Source: Lentimonas sp. CC4 (GTDB lineage: Bacteria > Verrucomicrobiota > Verrucomicrobiia > Opitutales > Coraliomargaritaceae). From it: a stretch of 64,000 nucleotides of DNA. Positions 44,575 through 54,850 of this stretch are shown in pieces. Both the position numbers and the translations under genes were made by a program. The first letter of the stretch is position 1; the number at the start of each line of letters is the position of its first letter. The notes below the pieces were generated by a model. That model ran no database searches, was not told where the DNA came from, and saw nothing but the letters and a program-made list of their open reading frames with translations. Where the stretch lies: assembly GCF_902728235.1 (NCBI RefSeq), contig NZ_CACVBO010000001.1, positions 496,001 to 560,000 of the forward strand, given 5' to 3'.

Positions 44575-45222
44575 CTAAGCCATTGGCGTCACCAGCTGGA
44601 TCAACTGCTTGGCGATCTCGGCTTTGGTGGCGGGGCCAATTTTAAGTGAGCTGCCGTCGGCGGCGATCAGCGTCACTTCATTGGTATCGGCGGCAAAGCC
44701 TGCGCCCGCCTCGCCCACTTTGTTGGCCACGATCCAATCGAGGTTTTTCTCTTCCAGCTTTTTACGGGCGTAGGCGTCGACGTTGTCCGTCTCTGCGGCA
44801 AAGCCGACCACCGTCTGCTGCGCCTTGCGCTCAGTCATCGTTTTTAAAATATCGATGGTGCGCTCAAATTCGATGGTCATTGAGGCATCGCCCTTCTTCT
44901 CCTTCTTGGCGTGTTGTGTGACTGGTCGAAAATCACTCACGGCCGCGGTCATGATCAACACATCACAGGCATCAAACAGAGCATCGACGTGGTGAAACAT
45001 TTCCTCAGCACTGACAACTGGGTATAAAATAACATCCTCTGGCTCTTGCAGGGCGACCGGCCCAGCGACTAGATCGACCGTCCATCCGGCAGCTACAGCG
45101 GCTTCGGCGATGGCATAGCCCATTTTCCCGGTGGATGGATTGCTCAAAAAGCGCACCGGATCGATAAATTCACGGGTTGGGCCCGCAGTGATAAGACAAC
45201 GAATAGAGCTTGCGTTCGACAT
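44575..45222 (-). CDS. coaB: Phosphopantothenoylcysteine synthetase (CoaB domain only)
   Basis: Joins cysteine to 4'-phosphopantothenate in coenzyme A synthesis. The start at 45222 ([22 protein letters not shown]) gives 215 residues with [24 protein letters not shown], a VAGPV turn, AAVSDFRP and [20 protein letters not shown], all typical of CoaB. The flavin-binding CoaC decarboxylase half usual in bacterial CoaBC fusions is absent and not encoded next door, so a separate CoaC is expected elsewhere. It is divergent from the VC0807-like gene with only 25 bases between starts. Confidence 0.9.
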   Translation of the reverse strand: MSNASSIRCLITAGPTREFIDPVRFLSNPSTGKMGYAIAEAAVAAGWTVDLVAGPVALQEPEDVILYPVVSAEEMFHHVDALFDACDVLIMTAAVSDFRPVTQHAKKEKKGDASMTIEFERTIDILKTMTERKAQQTVVGFAAETDNVDAYARKKLEEKNLDWIVANKVGEAGAGFAADTNEVTLIAADGSSLKIGPATKAEIAKQLIQLVTPMA

Positions 45223-45247
45223 AAGTCGGAAAAGCCTAGGCGAACAT

Positions 45248-46060
45248 ATGGCCGAACAGCAACCCAGCACCGCACCAAATTTGCAGAATTCTCCGATATC
45301 TGGAAAACCTCCCGTTAAGAAGGAGAATATGCTCCTCAACATTGGCTTCAACATCTTGTTGCCCATTATGGTGCTCAACAAGGGCAAGAAATATTTCGGC
45401 GAATACCTGGAGCCCTATTTTGAGAATGTCGCTGTCGGTATCCTGATCATCGCCATCCTCTTCCCGGTCTGCTATTTCATCTACGATTACTTCAAACGCT
45501 CGAAGTATAACGTCTTCTCCATCCTCGGTCTCATCAGCGTGCTACTCACTGGTGGCATCGGCATTCTGGAGATCCCCACCGAATGGTTCGCGGTGAAAGA
45601 AGCAGCAATTCCGCTACTGCTAGGCATCGCGGTCGTCGTGTCACTCAAGACGCCTTGGCCACTGATTCGCACACTGCTCTACAATCCGGAAATTCTGGAT
45701 GTGGACAAGGTGCACAACGCACTCGTCGCACATGACAGCGAATCCGCCTTTGAAAAGCTCCTCACGAAGTGCACATGGCTCCTCGCCTTCTCTTTCCTAC
45801 TCAGCGGTATTCTCAACTTCGTGCTCGCACGCTGGATCGTCGTCAGCCCAAGTGGCACGGATGCCTTTAATTCAGAGGTCAGTAAAATGATGGCTTGGAG
45901 CTGGCCCGTCATCGTCATCCCAAGCATGGCAATTATGATGGTCACACTCTGGATGCTACTCGGCGGCATTAAGCAAATGACGGGGCTAGAGCTGGAAGAC
46001 ATCCTGCACGGCGCACCACCGAAGGCGGACGCAAAGGGTAGCGATCAGGCTGAAGGGTAA
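45248..46060 (+). CDS. VC0807-type membrane protein
   Basis: A 270-residue membrane protein with about six helices. [26 protein letters not shown], then [32 protein letters not shown], match the VC0807-like family (intracellular septation protein-like fold). The C-terminal part ([21 protein letters not shown]) continues the pattern, and a polar tail ends the chain. The ATG at 45248 was chosen because an extension to 45131 would overlap coaB. Function is unknown. Confidence 0.75.
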   Translation: MAEQQPSTAPNLQNSPISGKPPVKKENMLLNIGFNILLPIMVLNKGKKYFGEYLEPYFENVAVGILIIAILFPVCYFIYDYFKRSKYNVFSILGLISVLLTGGIGILEIPTEWFAVKEAAIPLLLGIAVVVSLKTPWPLIRTLLYNPEILDVDKVHNALVAHDSESAFEKLLTKCTWLLAFSFLLSGILNFVLARWIVVSPSGTDAFNSEVSKMMAWSWPVIVIPSMAIMMVTLWMLLGGIKQMTGLELEDILHGAPPKADAKGSDQAEG

Positions 46061-46387
46061 CACCGCTTCCCCAAATACTGGATCCGTGTTGCGCATTCTC
46101 TCGCAGCCTCGCGTCCGGCAGCGAACGGGCAAGCCCCCGGTTTGGCTTTGGATATGTATATTTAAGCGCCCGCTCCGCTTGAGAACGCTGAGCGCGCAGA
46201 GGCATGACACAGAGCATGTCAAAGATCCTCCCCAAATTCTCCGCGCACTCTGCGGTTAAACTTTTTACCTTTTTTAGTCAGTGGTTGCTATGATACGCAA
46301 CGGCATTGCGCTTTAGCCCGTGTGCCGAGCCTCAGCGACCGCGCCCCTCCGACGCTCAGCGGCGCGCAGCTACCGGATACACAAAAA
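46061..46387. other. GC-rich intergenic region before the gltA terminator
   Basis: About 330 bases without a gene. CTCCGCGCACTCTGCGGTTA near 46234-46253 resembles short intergenic repeats of the CTCTGCGGTTAAA kind, found here once. No inverted repeat of note was seen apart from small GC pairs. Confidence 0.4.
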
Positions 46388-46417
46388 AACGGCAGCGCCC
46401 CGGGGAGCACTGCCGTT
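46388..46417 (-). terminator. Intrinsic terminator of gltA
   Basis: AACGGCAG (46388-46395) pairs with 46410-46417, with an inner GCxCCCC/GGGGxGC stem and a T run on the minus strand. It is 23 bases after the gltA stop. Confidence 0.87.
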
Positions 46418-46440
46418 CATAAAATGATACCCTTTACGTT

Positions 46441-47727
46441 CTAGCGATCTTCCATCTTCACGTAATCACGCTTCGTGGAGCCTGTATAAATCTGACGAGG
46501 GCGGTGGATACGGCTCTTCGGGTTTTCTGCAATTTCCTTCCAGTTCGCAATCCAACCTGGCATACGACCAATCGCAAACATCACGGTAAACATCTCAACT
46601 GGGATACCGATAGCCTTCAAAATCAAGCCACTGTAGAAGTCGACATTCGGGTAGAGCTTACGGCTGACGAAATAATCATCTTCCAGTGCGGCTTGTTCGA
46701 GCTTACGAGCAATATCAAGCAGCGGGTCATTCATGCCCATGCTCTCAAGAATAGACTCAGCGCTCTTACCGAGAATCTTTGCACGCGGATCGTAGTTCTT
46801 ATACACGCGGTGCCCGAAGCCCATAAGCTTCGCTTTACCTTCTTTCGCCGCTTGGATGAACCGAGAACCGTCATCGCCCGAGGCATGAATGTCTTCGAGC
46901 ATCTTGATCACCGCCATATTGGCACCACCATGCGACGGGCCCCAGAGCGCGCAGACACCCGCCGAGACAGATGCAAAGAGATTCGCCCCACCAGAGGCAA
47001 CCATGCGAACCGTCGAAGTAGAGCAATTTTGCTCGTGATCTGCATGCAGCATGAGGAATAGGTCGAGTGCCTTTCCTGCACCGTGATCATCCATCCACTC
47101 ATTATAAGGCTCGGAGAACATCATGTGCAAAAAGTTGCCAGTGTAGCGCTTATCCGCAGGATAAACAAAGGGCAGCCCCATTTTCATACGATAGGTCATC
47201 GCCGCGATGGTGCGCACCTTAGAGATCAGTAACGCTGCGGTCTCGTCGAAGTGGGCGAGGTCTTGCTCACGGTCATTCGACGACATCTGAGGATAGTAAG
47301 CCCCTAAGGCATTGAGCATCGCCGAAAGAATCGCCATCGGATGTGCATTACTAGGGAATCCATCAAAGTGGCTGTGCATACCTGTGTGAATCGAGGCATT
47401 GCGGCGCACGTGATACTTAAAAGCCTTCAGGCGCTCGTCGTCGGGTAGCTCGCCATAAATAATCAGCATGGCAGCTTCGAGGAAAGCGGACTCCTCGGCA
47501 AGTTGCTCAATCGGATAACCACGGTGACGAAGGATGCCTTTCTCACCATCAATGAAGCTAATTTCGCTCATGCAAGAGCCGGTATTGCCATAGCCCTCAT
47601 CAAACGTAATACAACCGCTCTTAGCGCGTAACGTCCTAGTATCGAGAGCCTTCTCTCCTTCGGTTCCTTCAATTATCGGGAACTCGAAATTCTCATCGCC
47701 GAGTCGGATAGTGCCTGTATTTTCCAT
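46441..47727 (-). CDS. gltA: Citrate synthase
   Basis: Condenses acetyl-CoA and oxaloacetate at the entry of the TCA cycle; 428 residues, the type II bacterial size. It begins with a small beta domain ([18 protein letters not shown]) containing [36 protein letters not shown]. The active-site histidines are in [15 protein letters not shown] and [14 protein letters not shown], with the catalytic Asp in the late [11 protein letters not shown]. It is monocistronic with its own terminator. This is a standard enzyme with no odd features. Confidence 0.97.
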   Translation of the reverse strand: MENTGTIRLGDENFEFPIIEGTEGEKALDTRTLRAKSGCITFDEGYGNTGSCMSEISFIDGEKGILRHRGYPIEQLAEESAFLEAAMLIIYGELPDDERLKAFKYHVRRNASIHTGMHSHFDGFPSNAHPMAILSAMLNALGAYYPQMSSNDREQDLAHFDETAALLISKVRTIAAMTYRMKMGLPFVYPADKRYTGNFLHMMFSEPYNEWMDDHGAGKALDLFLMLHADHEQNCSTSTVRMVASGGANLFASVSAGVCALWGPSHGGANMAVIKMLEDIHASGDDGSRFIQAAKEGKAKLMGFGHRVYKNYDPRAKILGKSAESILESMGMNDPLLDIARKLEQAALEDDYFVSRKLYPNVDFYSGLILKAIGIPVEMFTVMFAIGRMPGWIANWKEIAENPKSRIHRPRQIYTGSTKRDYVKMEDR

Positions 47728-47803
47728 ATTAATAGGTAGTCGTCGTGTTAGATAGGTAGTTGTGCGAATTATCGTTAAATCAAAAGTCCTGAAGGTTCGT
47801 GCG

Positions 47804-48442
47804 CTAAAGTAGTTTCAAGAAATTGCGGTAAAGGTGTAATCCTTTTGCCTGACTTTTCTCGGGATGAAACTGTGTAGCATAACACTTACCAGAACGAATC
47901 CCGGAAACAAAACGACCACCGTAATCCGTCTCAAACAGCGCGAGACTCTTATCTTCGGGGTCAATATAGTAGCTATGCACGAAATAAAATTGATCCGTTC
48001 CACTCTCCAGGCCTTCGGTCAATGGGTCTTCGCCATCGAAGCTTACTGAATTCCAACCCATGTGTGGCACCTTAAGCGATGGATCGATCTGAAAGCGACG
48101 AACCCGCCCCTTAAAGACACCCAATGCTGGCGTGTCGCCCTCTTCGGAGTGTTCGAATAATGCCTGTAGCCCGAGGCAAATGCCGAAAAATGGCTTATCC
48201 GCAGCGATCCACTCGCGGATCGCATTATCAAATCCAGTCTCTTTGAGCAAGCGCATCGTATCCACGATCGCCCCTTGACCAGGAAATACCAAGGCATCGG
48301 CATCCTTGATTTCAGCTGGAGTGGAGACGAGTTGCGCATCCGCGCCAACATGCTCCCAAGCCCGCACAACACTACGCAAATTCCCCATACCGTAATCGAT
48401 TACGGCAAGGCGTGGCTTATTATTTGAAGTAACTGCGCTCAT
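47804..48442 (-). CDS. hisH: Imidazole glycerol phosphate synthase, glutaminase subunit
   Basis: Supplies ammonia from glutamine to HisF in histidine synthesis. The start at 48442 ([21 protein letters not shown]) gives 212 residues, the usual size; an in-frame extension to 48517 is unlikely. The nucleophile Cys89 is in FFGICLGLQ, and the His-x-Glu pair is in [10 protein letters not shown]. The glutaminase loop VPHMGWNSV is also present. HisF is not next to it; other his genes lie 3-10 kb downstream. Confidence 0.95.
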   Translation of the reverse strand: MSAVTSNNKPRLAVIDYGMGNLRSVVRAWEHVGADAQLVSTPAEIKDADALVFPGQGAIVDTMRLLKETGFDNAIREWIAADKPFFGICLGLQALFEHSEEGDTPALGVFKGRVRRFQIDPSLKVPHMGWNSVSFDGEDPLTEGLESGTDQFYFVHSYYIDPEDKSLALFETDYGGRFVSGIRSGKCYATQFHPEKSQAKGLHLYRNFLKLL

Positions 48443-48751
48443 AAGAAACGCAACAAGGTGCCAAAATTGAGATAGGATGCAAGCAGACAAGGGACACGTT
48501 TTGGAAAATCTCTTCATCTACTGGATGAACCATTTCGATTTCAACAAACCATTGATAACTAGGGCTAATCGAACCAAAAAGACCAACTAATGAAGTGGCG
48601 CTATTTGAGCCAACTCAACGATCACTCAACGCCATCGCCCGAATCGAAAGTCCACCGTTGAAACAAAGAGACATCCGTGCACAGGCGCATGCAACGATTC
48701 GTTCAAGGTGCCCTAGCGAAGTTAGCAGACGGAACAAATAAAATCCCATCT
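48443..48751. other. Gene-free gap between hisH and the next gene
   Basis: 309 bases. I see no gene, repeat or strong terminator in it. It contains the upstream region of hisH. Confidence 0.5.
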
Positions 48752-49642
48752 CTAATTCGTTTGACGGGCCGACTCTTTCTCAAAAAGTATAGAAAGAAGC
48801 CCCTTATTAAAGTCCACTTTCGAGAACGTTGCACTGCTCAGGGTTTTACCATCTAGGCTCAGCTCAAAGCCGGATGGAAAACTAAAGGTTAGATTCTCAA
48901 TTGGGTCGTAGTAGCGAATCTCTACGTTTCGCGGTTCGTTATTGAGCTCAAAATCAATGGTGCGACGCACCTCACGACCGGACTCTGCATCGATATAATG
49001 AACGACGGGGAATCGAAAGCTCATACTATCTTCAAGCACATAAAAGCGTCGCCCTCCCCATGCCGCATCAGGCAGTCGCTTAAGCGCCTTTAGGTGCAGT
49101 TTACTCTCATAGAGCCAGCTTAAGATAGGGATCGTGCACTCGAGATGCATCATCGTTTCGTTGAGTGTTTTAAGCCCCGAGTTGGCCTCATCGATGATCG
49201 CTTGACTCTGATCAATCCAACTGGACTTTCCATTAAAACCGAATGTGATCCAGGAATCCAGCCCCTGCAATCGCAGTCGGTAGAAGTTGGGCTGCTTCGC
49301 CTGCATTCGTAAGCCCATACGCAAAGCACCTGTTGAATACTTCCCATCCAGACGATAACTCTTCACCTGAGAGAGGCCAGTCATCTGAAGATGAAACGCC
49401 AATATTTCCTCAATTTGTTCAGCTGGACTAGCTTCTCCAACCGAGCTATTCAATCGTTCCTGCTCTTTTTCGGCCGCTTGAAGTGCCTGAATCGCGGCAG
49501 CTTCTTTTCGAGGGAGATAGTAAAAATAATACGACGCTGCTGCCAGTGAAACAACCAATAGCAACAGCACACCGATGACAAAATACACGTCTTTCCTTGG
49601 AATTGGACTGCCAAGAATACGAAAGTCCTCAGATGGTTCCAT
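48752..49642 (-). CDS. Single-helix-anchored protein, LolA-like body
   Basis: A 296-residue protein. A membrane helix at about 18-43 (DVYFVIGVLLLLVVSLAAAS) anchors it near the N-terminus. A coiled Ala/Glu-rich segment (EAAAIQALQAAEKEQERLN) follows. The remaining ~230 residues are beta-rich and aromatic (YRLRLQGLDSWITFGFNGKSSWID; EIRYYDPIENLTFSFPSGFEL). This resembles the incomplete-barrel fold of LolA/LolB-like proteins. A similar gene lies at 58990. Function is unproven; envelope lipid handling is possible. Confidence 0.5.
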   Translation of the reverse strand: MEPSEDFRILGSPIPRKDVYFVIGVLLLLVVSLAAASYYFYYLPRKEAAAIQALQAAEKEQERLNSSVGEASPAEQIEEILAFHLQMTGLSQVKSYRLDGKYSTGALRMGLRMQAKQPNFYRLRLQGLDSWITFGFNGKSSWIDQSQAIIDEANSGLKTLNETMMHLECTIPILSWLYESKLHLKALKRLPDAAWGGRRFYVLEDSMSFRFPVVHYIDAESGREVRRTIDFELNNEPRNVEIRYYDPIENLTFSFPSGFELSLDGKTLSSATFSKVDFNKGLLSILFEKESARQTN

Positions 49643-49686
49643 GCTGGCGGTTCGTCAAAGTGAAAGCTTCTCCAAATATCCCTCAA

Positions 49687-50970
49687 TCATCTATTAGGAC
49701 GTCTGCGTCGCAGGACGACTGCGAATGTCAGCACGCAGAAGATTAGCGTGTATTGACTCGGTTCAGGAACAGCAGTCAGACCAAACCCCACAACGTTGTT
49801 CCCATCTGTGCCAAAAGTTAGATCTGCGTCATCCGTTTGAAGTGTTAAGGTATTCGTATCACTTGCTAACAAGGAATACACGCCGGTCAACGCAACGCTG
49901 CCGACATCTCCGGTATCCACTTCTCGAGTGGATCCTGCGACGATCGAGCTCGTGGTTCCGCCGTCTAAGAATAACTGATATTCGCCGGTGGTAGATGAGG
50001 TGCTTGTGGCAGTGACACTGGCAGCAACAAAGACATCCATATCCTCAGAGACCGCCAGATCCAGAGTGGCACCCGTTGAGCCTACAGTATATTGTTCGTA
50101 ACTTTGTAAGTATGTGTCGGCATCAATCGATAAGGAGAGCGCAACCAAATCCACATCCAGAGTGGAGAAATTATCACCACTCACCAAACTCTGTGTCAGT
50201 CGAAATTCGTAGTCACCCGCAGCATCGAGATCAGCAAGTGCCGTGACTGCCGCAACTCCCTGATTCGTATCCAACTTACGAGAACTCGCGTTTCCTGCGA
50301 CCTCCCAAAGACCAGTCTCAGCCGTGCGATATTCTAACTGCCAAGAGGCGTTCGAAGTGCCTGAACTCACCGTTTCAAAGGTCGCCATGATGAACACTTC
50401 AGCAGTTCCGCCGTGTATGTTAGCCACGTTCAGAGCCGTCGTTTTCGCGACTTCCTCAACGTTGCTTGTGACCGTATCCGTCGATGAAGTATAGGCGTGA
50501 GACAGGGTTTTCCCTCCAGATGTCAGCGGAATCGCTGTCAATGTCGAATGAGATAGGGTGGAAAGGCCAGGTTTATCACCTGTCGATTTAGCGTGTTGCA
50601 GGGTCATCGAACCTCCACTGGACACATTGACAACCCCGATCGCTGCCCCTGCTCCAGCTGCGGCACTCGACTTGATGATATGTCGATCACGCTCGATCCC
50701 AACAGGACTGCCGTTAGCGTCCAATTGATGCCGAGCGGTGAGTTCGTCTGAATTATTTTTTTTATTAGCTGAATAGCTAGAGATCATGAGCACATCTCCG
50801 GAATAGCTCGGCAAGGTCACACTGAGCCCCGTAACATCAACTAAAGTATCGCTATTCGTATCAGCATCAGCGCTGGTGATCGCATAACTAGCATCAAAAG
50901 TAACTGCTAGAGCAGCCTGCTGGATCGGCAGCACCCCAAACCCACACAGTATAAGTAACAAATTTCGCAC
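49687..50970 (-). CDS. PEP-CTERM sorted protein
   Basis: A 427-residue exported protein. It has a signal peptide (MRNLLLILCGFGVLPIQQAALA), a Ser/Thr/Val-rich body with several repeats of the type VDLVALSLSIDADTYLQSY and SDTNTLTLQTDDADLTFG, and the tag AVPEPSQYTLIFCVLTFAVVLRRRRPNR at the end. This fits exosortase-dependent surface display. It lies 44 bases upstream of the single-helix protein gene on the same strand and may share a transcript. Function is unknown. Confidence 0.8.
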   Translation of the reverse strand: MRNLLLILCGFGVLPIQQAALAVTFDASYAITSADADTNSDTLVDVTGLSVTLPSYSGDVLMISSYSANKKNNSDELTARHQLDANGSPVGIERDRHIIKSSAAAGAGAAIGVVNVSSGGSMTLQHAKSTGDKPGLSTLSHSTLTAIPLTSGGKTLSHAYTSSTDTVTSNVEEVAKTTALNVANIHGGTAEVFIMATFETVSSGTSNASWQLEYRTAETGLWEVAGNASSRKLDTNQGVAAVTALADLDAAGDYEFRLTQSLVSGDNFSTLDVDLVALSLSIDADTYLQSYEQYTVGSTGATLDLAVSEDMDVFVAASVTATSTSSTTGEYQLFLDGGTTSSIVAGSTREVDTGDVGSVALTGVYSLLASDTNTLTLQTDDADLTFGTDGNNVVGFGLTAVPEPSQYTLIFCVLTFAVVLRRRRPNR

Positions 50971-51050
50971 AAACTCTAGCTTATGAATTAATATCGAAAA
51001 AATGTCAAGGGTCTAGCCCGCATGCCCCTAGCCGAGAAAGAGAGAACAAA

Positions 51051-51080
51051 AAAAGGCGCCCCAGTGATGGGACGCCTTTT
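51051..51080 (-). terminator. Intrinsic terminator of the hisC-hisB unit
   Basis: The 12-base arms 51051-51062 and 51069-51080 pair with one mismatch, followed by a T run on the minus strand. It is 22 bases after the hisB stop. Confidence 0.88.
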
Positions 51081-51102
51081 GCGTTAAAAAATGTGCGTCT
51101 CG

Positions 51103-51705
51103 CTACAGCGAGAGCGTGCCCTTCGTGGACGGCAATGCTCCGCCGAGGCGAGGATCGACTGTGGTCGCCACGTCGAGCGCACGCGCAAAGCCCTTGAAAA
51201 TCGCTTCGGCGATGTGGTGCGGCTCTTCGCCGTATTCCAGAGTGATGTGGAGGTTGCAGGCTGCGTCGTTGGCAAATGCTTGGAAAAACTCCTTCACGAG
51301 CACGATGCTGAAATCGCGCACCATTGGAAATTTGTAGTCCACATTATAGACGAAGGCCTGACGGTTCGAGAGATCGAGCACCACGCGGGCGAGCGACTCA
51401 TCCATCGGCAAGAGGAAGAATCCGTAACGACGGATGCCACCCTTATCACCAAGCGCCTGCTTGACTGCCTGCCCGAGCACGATGCCGGTGTCCTCCACCA
51501 TGTGATGATAATCAACATCGATATCGCCGGTTGCTTTGACCTTCAGGTCAAACAAGCCGTGCTTGGCAAAGAGCGTCAGCATGTGGTCGAAAAACGGGAT
51601 GCCAGTGTCGATTTCAGACACGCCAGTGCCGTCGACATTCAGTTCGAGTTCGATCTGAGTCTCTTTAGTATTGCGAGTGATTTTTGCTATGCGTGGTTCA
51701 GCCAT
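51103..51705 (-). CDS. hisB: Imidazoleglycerol-phosphate dehydratase
   Basis: Removes water from imidazoleglycerol phosphate in histidine synthesis. A 200-residue, single-domain HisB without the phosphatase half. The His-rich metal ligands are seen in [39 protein letters not shown] and [25 protein letters not shown]. It overlaps the 3' end of hisC by 19 bases and is co-transcribed with it. Confidence 0.96.
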   Translation of the reverse strand: MAEPRIAKITRNTKETQIELELNVDGTGVSEIDTGIPFFDHMLTLFAKHGLFDLKVKATGDIDVDYHHMVEDTGIVLGQAVKQALGDKGGIRRYGFFLLPMDESLARVVLDLSNRQAFVYNVDYKFPMVRDFSIVLVKEFFQAFANDAACNLHITLEYGEEPHHIAEAIFKGFARALDVATTVDPRLGGALPSTKGTLSL

Positions 51706-52778
51706 GATGTAACAGCGGTTATAAATGCCTCCATTTCAGCGTCAGTTCCTATGCTGACGCGGAGAAAAGAGCAAGTTAAAGGATGGTTTGGGAAATAGCG
51801 CACTAATACGCGCTTGCGCTTCAAATGCTCAAACAGCGAGGCTGCAACGTCTGCGCCCACCTCGCCTGCCGCATTTTTCGGCTCGGTAAACAATAAATTC
51901 GCTGCAGATGGATACGTGAACCAGCCCAGCGAATCGAGCTGAGCAAGTGTCGCTTCGCGAGTCGCGATCACCTTCTGGCGCTGCTCTTCGAAATAAGCAA
52001 CATCCTCAAACGCGGCCTGTGCTGCAGCCTGAGCGACACGATCGACGTTGTAGGCATCACGCACACGGTCGAGCATCCCGATAATTCCTTCGCTCGCCAT
52101 GCCGAAGCCGACACGCATGCCCGCCAGTCCATAAGACTTCGAGAACGTGCGCACCACGACGAGGTTTTCGTAATCCTGAATCAGCGCAACGGCACTCTCG
52201 CCGCCGAAATCCACATACGCCTCATCCACGACCAAGATGCCGTCAATCCGTTGCAAGATCGTCTCAATCGTTGCCAAAGGAAACGCGACGCCGGTCGGCG
52301 CATTGGGCGACGTCAGGAAAAACACGGGGGCATTCGCGGCCACAATCGCATCCACATCGAGCTCCATCGAGCGAGTAAACGGCACATCAATCGTGCCCTG
52401 CCCCGACATACCAGCCACGACCGGATAGAGCGAATAACTTGGCACCATGTGCCCCGCCCCTTCGGACGACACGTAACAACGCGTAATCAGGTCCAAAATA
52501 TTGTCAGAGCCATTACCGATGATCACGTTTTTCGCCGTCAGGCCATAGCGCGCACCGATCACCGCACGTAGCTTCTGGCTCACAGGCTCTGGGTAGCGGC
52601 GCAACTGTGCCACCTCAGCGGCCACAGCCTCACCGACCTTCGGCGACGGAGGATACGGATTCTCGTTCGTGTTGAGTTTCACCCATCCCTGGCCCTGCGG
52701 TTGCTCACCGGGGACATAAGCGTGGAGTTCCTGAACGTGCTTCAAAGCACGAGCGTTGGCATCAAATGTTTTCTTCAT
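51687..52778 (-). CDS. hisC: Histidinol-phosphate aminotransferase
   Basis: PLP enzyme that transfers the amino group to imidazole acetol phosphate. The ATG at 52778 ([15 protein letters not shown]) was chosen; a GTG 15 bases earlier is possible. [29 protein letters not shown] and the PLP-lysine motif [14 protein letters not shown] are all present, and the ending [16 protein letters not shown] is typical. At 363 residues it has the usual length. The stop lies within hisB, so translation is likely coupled. Confidence 0.95.
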   Translation of the reverse strand: MKKTFDANARALKHVQELHAYVPGEQPQGQGWVKLNTNENPYPPSPKVGEAVAAEVAQLRRYPEPVSQKLRAVIGARYGLTAKNVIIGNGSDNILDLITRCYVSSEGAGHMVPSYSLYPVVAGMSGQGTIDVPFTRSMELDVDAIVAANAPVFFLTSPNAPTGVAFPLATIETILQRIDGILVVDEAYVDFGGESAVALIQDYENLVVVRTFSKSYGLAGMRVGFGMASEGIIGMLDRVRDAYNVDRVAQAAAQAAFEDVAYFEEQRQKVIATREATLAQLDSLGWFTYPSAANLLFTEPKNAAGEVGADVAASLFEHLKRKRVLVRYFPNHPLTCSFLRVSIGTDAEMEAFITAVTSWLNHA

Positions 52779-52935
52779 GGCTGCGATCAGCACTCTTTGA
52801 AATCAGGATTGCGCACAAATGCACACAAATAATTCAAGAAAGCATTTATGAATCGATCATCTCAGAGCCCAAGAAGCGGTTTGCTTTCTAGTGCAATTCA
52901 GCTACCGCTCTAAACGCACAATTATCACTTCTGCC

Positions 52936-53958
52936 ATGTTTAGCCGATTCACTCTTACTGCGCTAGCCGCACTCACCATCATTCCCGCTATAAATGCTGA
53001 CGAAATCCTAATGAAAAATGGATCTCGACTGGTAGGTGACCTCGTTAGCGCTGAAGCCGACAAAGTCGTATTCGATACCCCCTTTGCTGGTAGAATCACC
53101 ATCAAACAGGAGAACATCGAGCGCATTACCACCGAAGAGCCAGTCACGCTGATGATGGAAGACGGCACCGTGTATCGAGACCGTCAGATCATATCGACCG
53201 AAACAGCGATGCTGGTAGAGGCTGAGAATGAAAAAACAGTTATCTTCGCCGCCCAAGATATCGAAATGGTGAACCCTGAGCCATGGAAACTGGGCAAAGG
53301 CTACGACTGGACTGGTCGCATCTCACTCGCAATGGAATACGAACGTGGCAATTCCAACTCCGATGAATGGCACCTCCAGGCCAACTCGGTATGGCGTAGC
53401 CTAGTTGACCGCTACACACTCAAAGGTGACAAAGAGTATGAAGAATCCAAGAACGTCAAAAAGGAAGACAACTGGTTCGCCTACGGAAAATACGACCGCT
53501 TCTTAGAACCTGGCAGTCAGAACTACCGCGGCTTCCATCTCAGCTACGAATACGACGAATTTGCCGATCTCGACCTGCGTAGCATCTACGGCGTGCATGC
53601 GGGGCGCGATTTCTCTGATAATCCACACTTCACCCTGCAGATGGAACTCGGCCCGGCGTGGGTGGACGAACAATTCATCGAAGCCCCAAGCGACAGTTGG
53701 CTCGGTATCATGTGGACAGCCACCGCCACCAGCGACATCATTGGCTTTGGCTCTACGCTCTACCTCGACCACGACGGGATCTTCAACACCAGCGATCCAC
53801 GCGACACGATACTCAACGCAACAGTCGGCATCAGATTCCCTATCGCAGGCGGATTCGAAACCGCATTGGAAGCCGAATTCGAGTATGACGGCGGCGCCGT
53901 GGAGAATGTCGATCAATTAGACGAGACCTACACACTCAACTTCGGCTACTCTTGGTAA
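52936..53958 (+). CDS. DUF481 family outer-membrane protein
   Basis: A 340-residue outer-membrane protein of the YdiY/DUF481 type. The start at 52936 gives a signal peptide (MFSRFTLTALAALTIIPAINA); an in-frame GTG at 52891 would add polar residues. An N-terminal domain with the DEILMKNGSRLVGDLVSAEADKVVFDTPFAG pattern is followed by a beta-barrel of alternating aromatic strands (YERGNSNSDEWHLQANSVW ... YTLNFGYSW) ending in Trp. It probably forms a small porin-like barrel. A lipoprotein gene follows after 36 bases. Confidence 0.85.
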   Translation: MFSRFTLTALAALTIIPAINADEILMKNGSRLVGDLVSAEADKVVFDTPFAGRITIKQENIERITTEEPVTLMMEDGTVYRDRQIISTETAMLVEAENEKTVIFAAQDIEMVNPEPWKLGKGYDWTGRISLAMEYERGNSNSDEWHLQANSVWRSLVDRYTLKGDKEYEESKNVKKEDNWFAYGKYDRFLEPGSQNYRGFHLSYEYDEFADLDLRSIYGVHAGRDFSDNPHFTLQMELGPAWVDEQFIEAPSDSWLGIMWTATATSDIIGFGSTLYLDHDGIFNTSDPRDTILNATVGIRFPIAGGFETALEAEFEYDGGAVENVDQLDETYTLNFGYSW

Positions 53959-53994
53959 GCCACTTCCCCTTTCAGACACATTTTAACACTACAT

Positions 53995-54696
53995 ATGAAA
54001 CTAAAAACACTCACACCACTCCTCCTCATCGCCGCAGCTTCGGCACTGCTCTCTGGCTGCGCGAGCCCTGCCAAGACCGTTGTAGAAACAGGATTCCTAG
54101 ACAACTATTCTCAGCTGCGTGATGGCGAAAAAGGCGAAGCGCGCTACGTCTACATCGACCATCGTTCAAATTTCACAAAATATACCAAGGTCAATATTAT
54201 GCCCGTAACGATCTGGCGCAGTGACGACTCTGAAATGGATGAGCTACCTCCAGAAGTCGCTCAGAAGCTCGCCAACGATCTTCACACCGCAGTTTACAAC
54301 GAGATCAGCAAGGACTACGAAATCGTCGATACCACAGGCCCAGACACACTGCTACTCCGCGTGGCACTGACCGAAGCAGTCGGTGCCAACAGCGTCATGA
54401 ACACAGTCTCTACAGTCGTGCCCGTCGGGTTGGTTGTATCAGAAGCTGACAAAGTTATCTCTGGCAGCCACCCCTTCGTCGGCAAAGCGTCCATCGAAGT
54501 CGAACTGCTTGACTCCGACACGGGCGAACGCCTCGCTGCTGCAGTCGACGGACGTGATGGCTCCATCGGCTTTGGCGCGAAATGGACCCAAGTCGAAAAA
54601 GCCTTCAACTTCTGGGCAGAGAAAATGCGTGACCGCCTCAAGCGCCTGACCACCGCGAGCCGCCTCAAGCAAAACCTGCTTGATGTGAAACTCTAG
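53995..54696 (+). CDS. DUF3313 family lipoprotein
   Basis: A 233-residue lipoprotein with lipobox in LLIAAASALLSGC (Leu-Ser-Gly-Cys). The mature part opens with TVVETGFLDNYSQLRDGEKGEARYVYID, the DUF3313 hallmark, and has VEVELLDSDTGERLAAAVDGRDG near the end. It is probably attached to the outer membrane. Together with the DUF481 barrel 36 bases upstream it likely forms one transcription unit ended by the terminator at 54723. Confidence 0.82.
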   Translation: MKLKTLTPLLLIAAASALLSGCASPAKTVVETGFLDNYSQLRDGEKGEARYVYIDHRSNFTKYTKVNIMPVTIWRSDDSEMDELPPEVAQKLANDLHTAVYNEISKDYEIVDTTGPDTLLLRVALTEAVGANSVMNTVSTVVPVGLVVSEADKVISGSHPFVGKASIEVELLDSDTGERLAAAVDGRDGSIGFGAKWTQVEKAFNFWAEKMRDRLKRLTTASRLKQNLLDVKL

Positions 54697-54722
54697 TCCC
54701 ACACAGATTTCTGTAACGAAAG

Positions 54723-54758
54723 ACCCCGTTCGGCGCATGCTGAACGGGGTTTTCTTTT
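54723..54758 (+). terminator. Intrinsic terminator after the DUF3313 gene
   Basis: ACCCCGTTC (54723-54731) pairs with GAACGGGGT (54742-54750), followed by TTTTCTTTTG. It is 26 bases after the stop. Confidence 0.88.
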
Positions 54759-54850
54759 GACTCGCAAAAAAACGACGAAAAGTAGAATAACTGTCCAACT
54801 CTCAGATATATTCCAGACACTGACACGCCCCGAGACTCATAACAGTTACG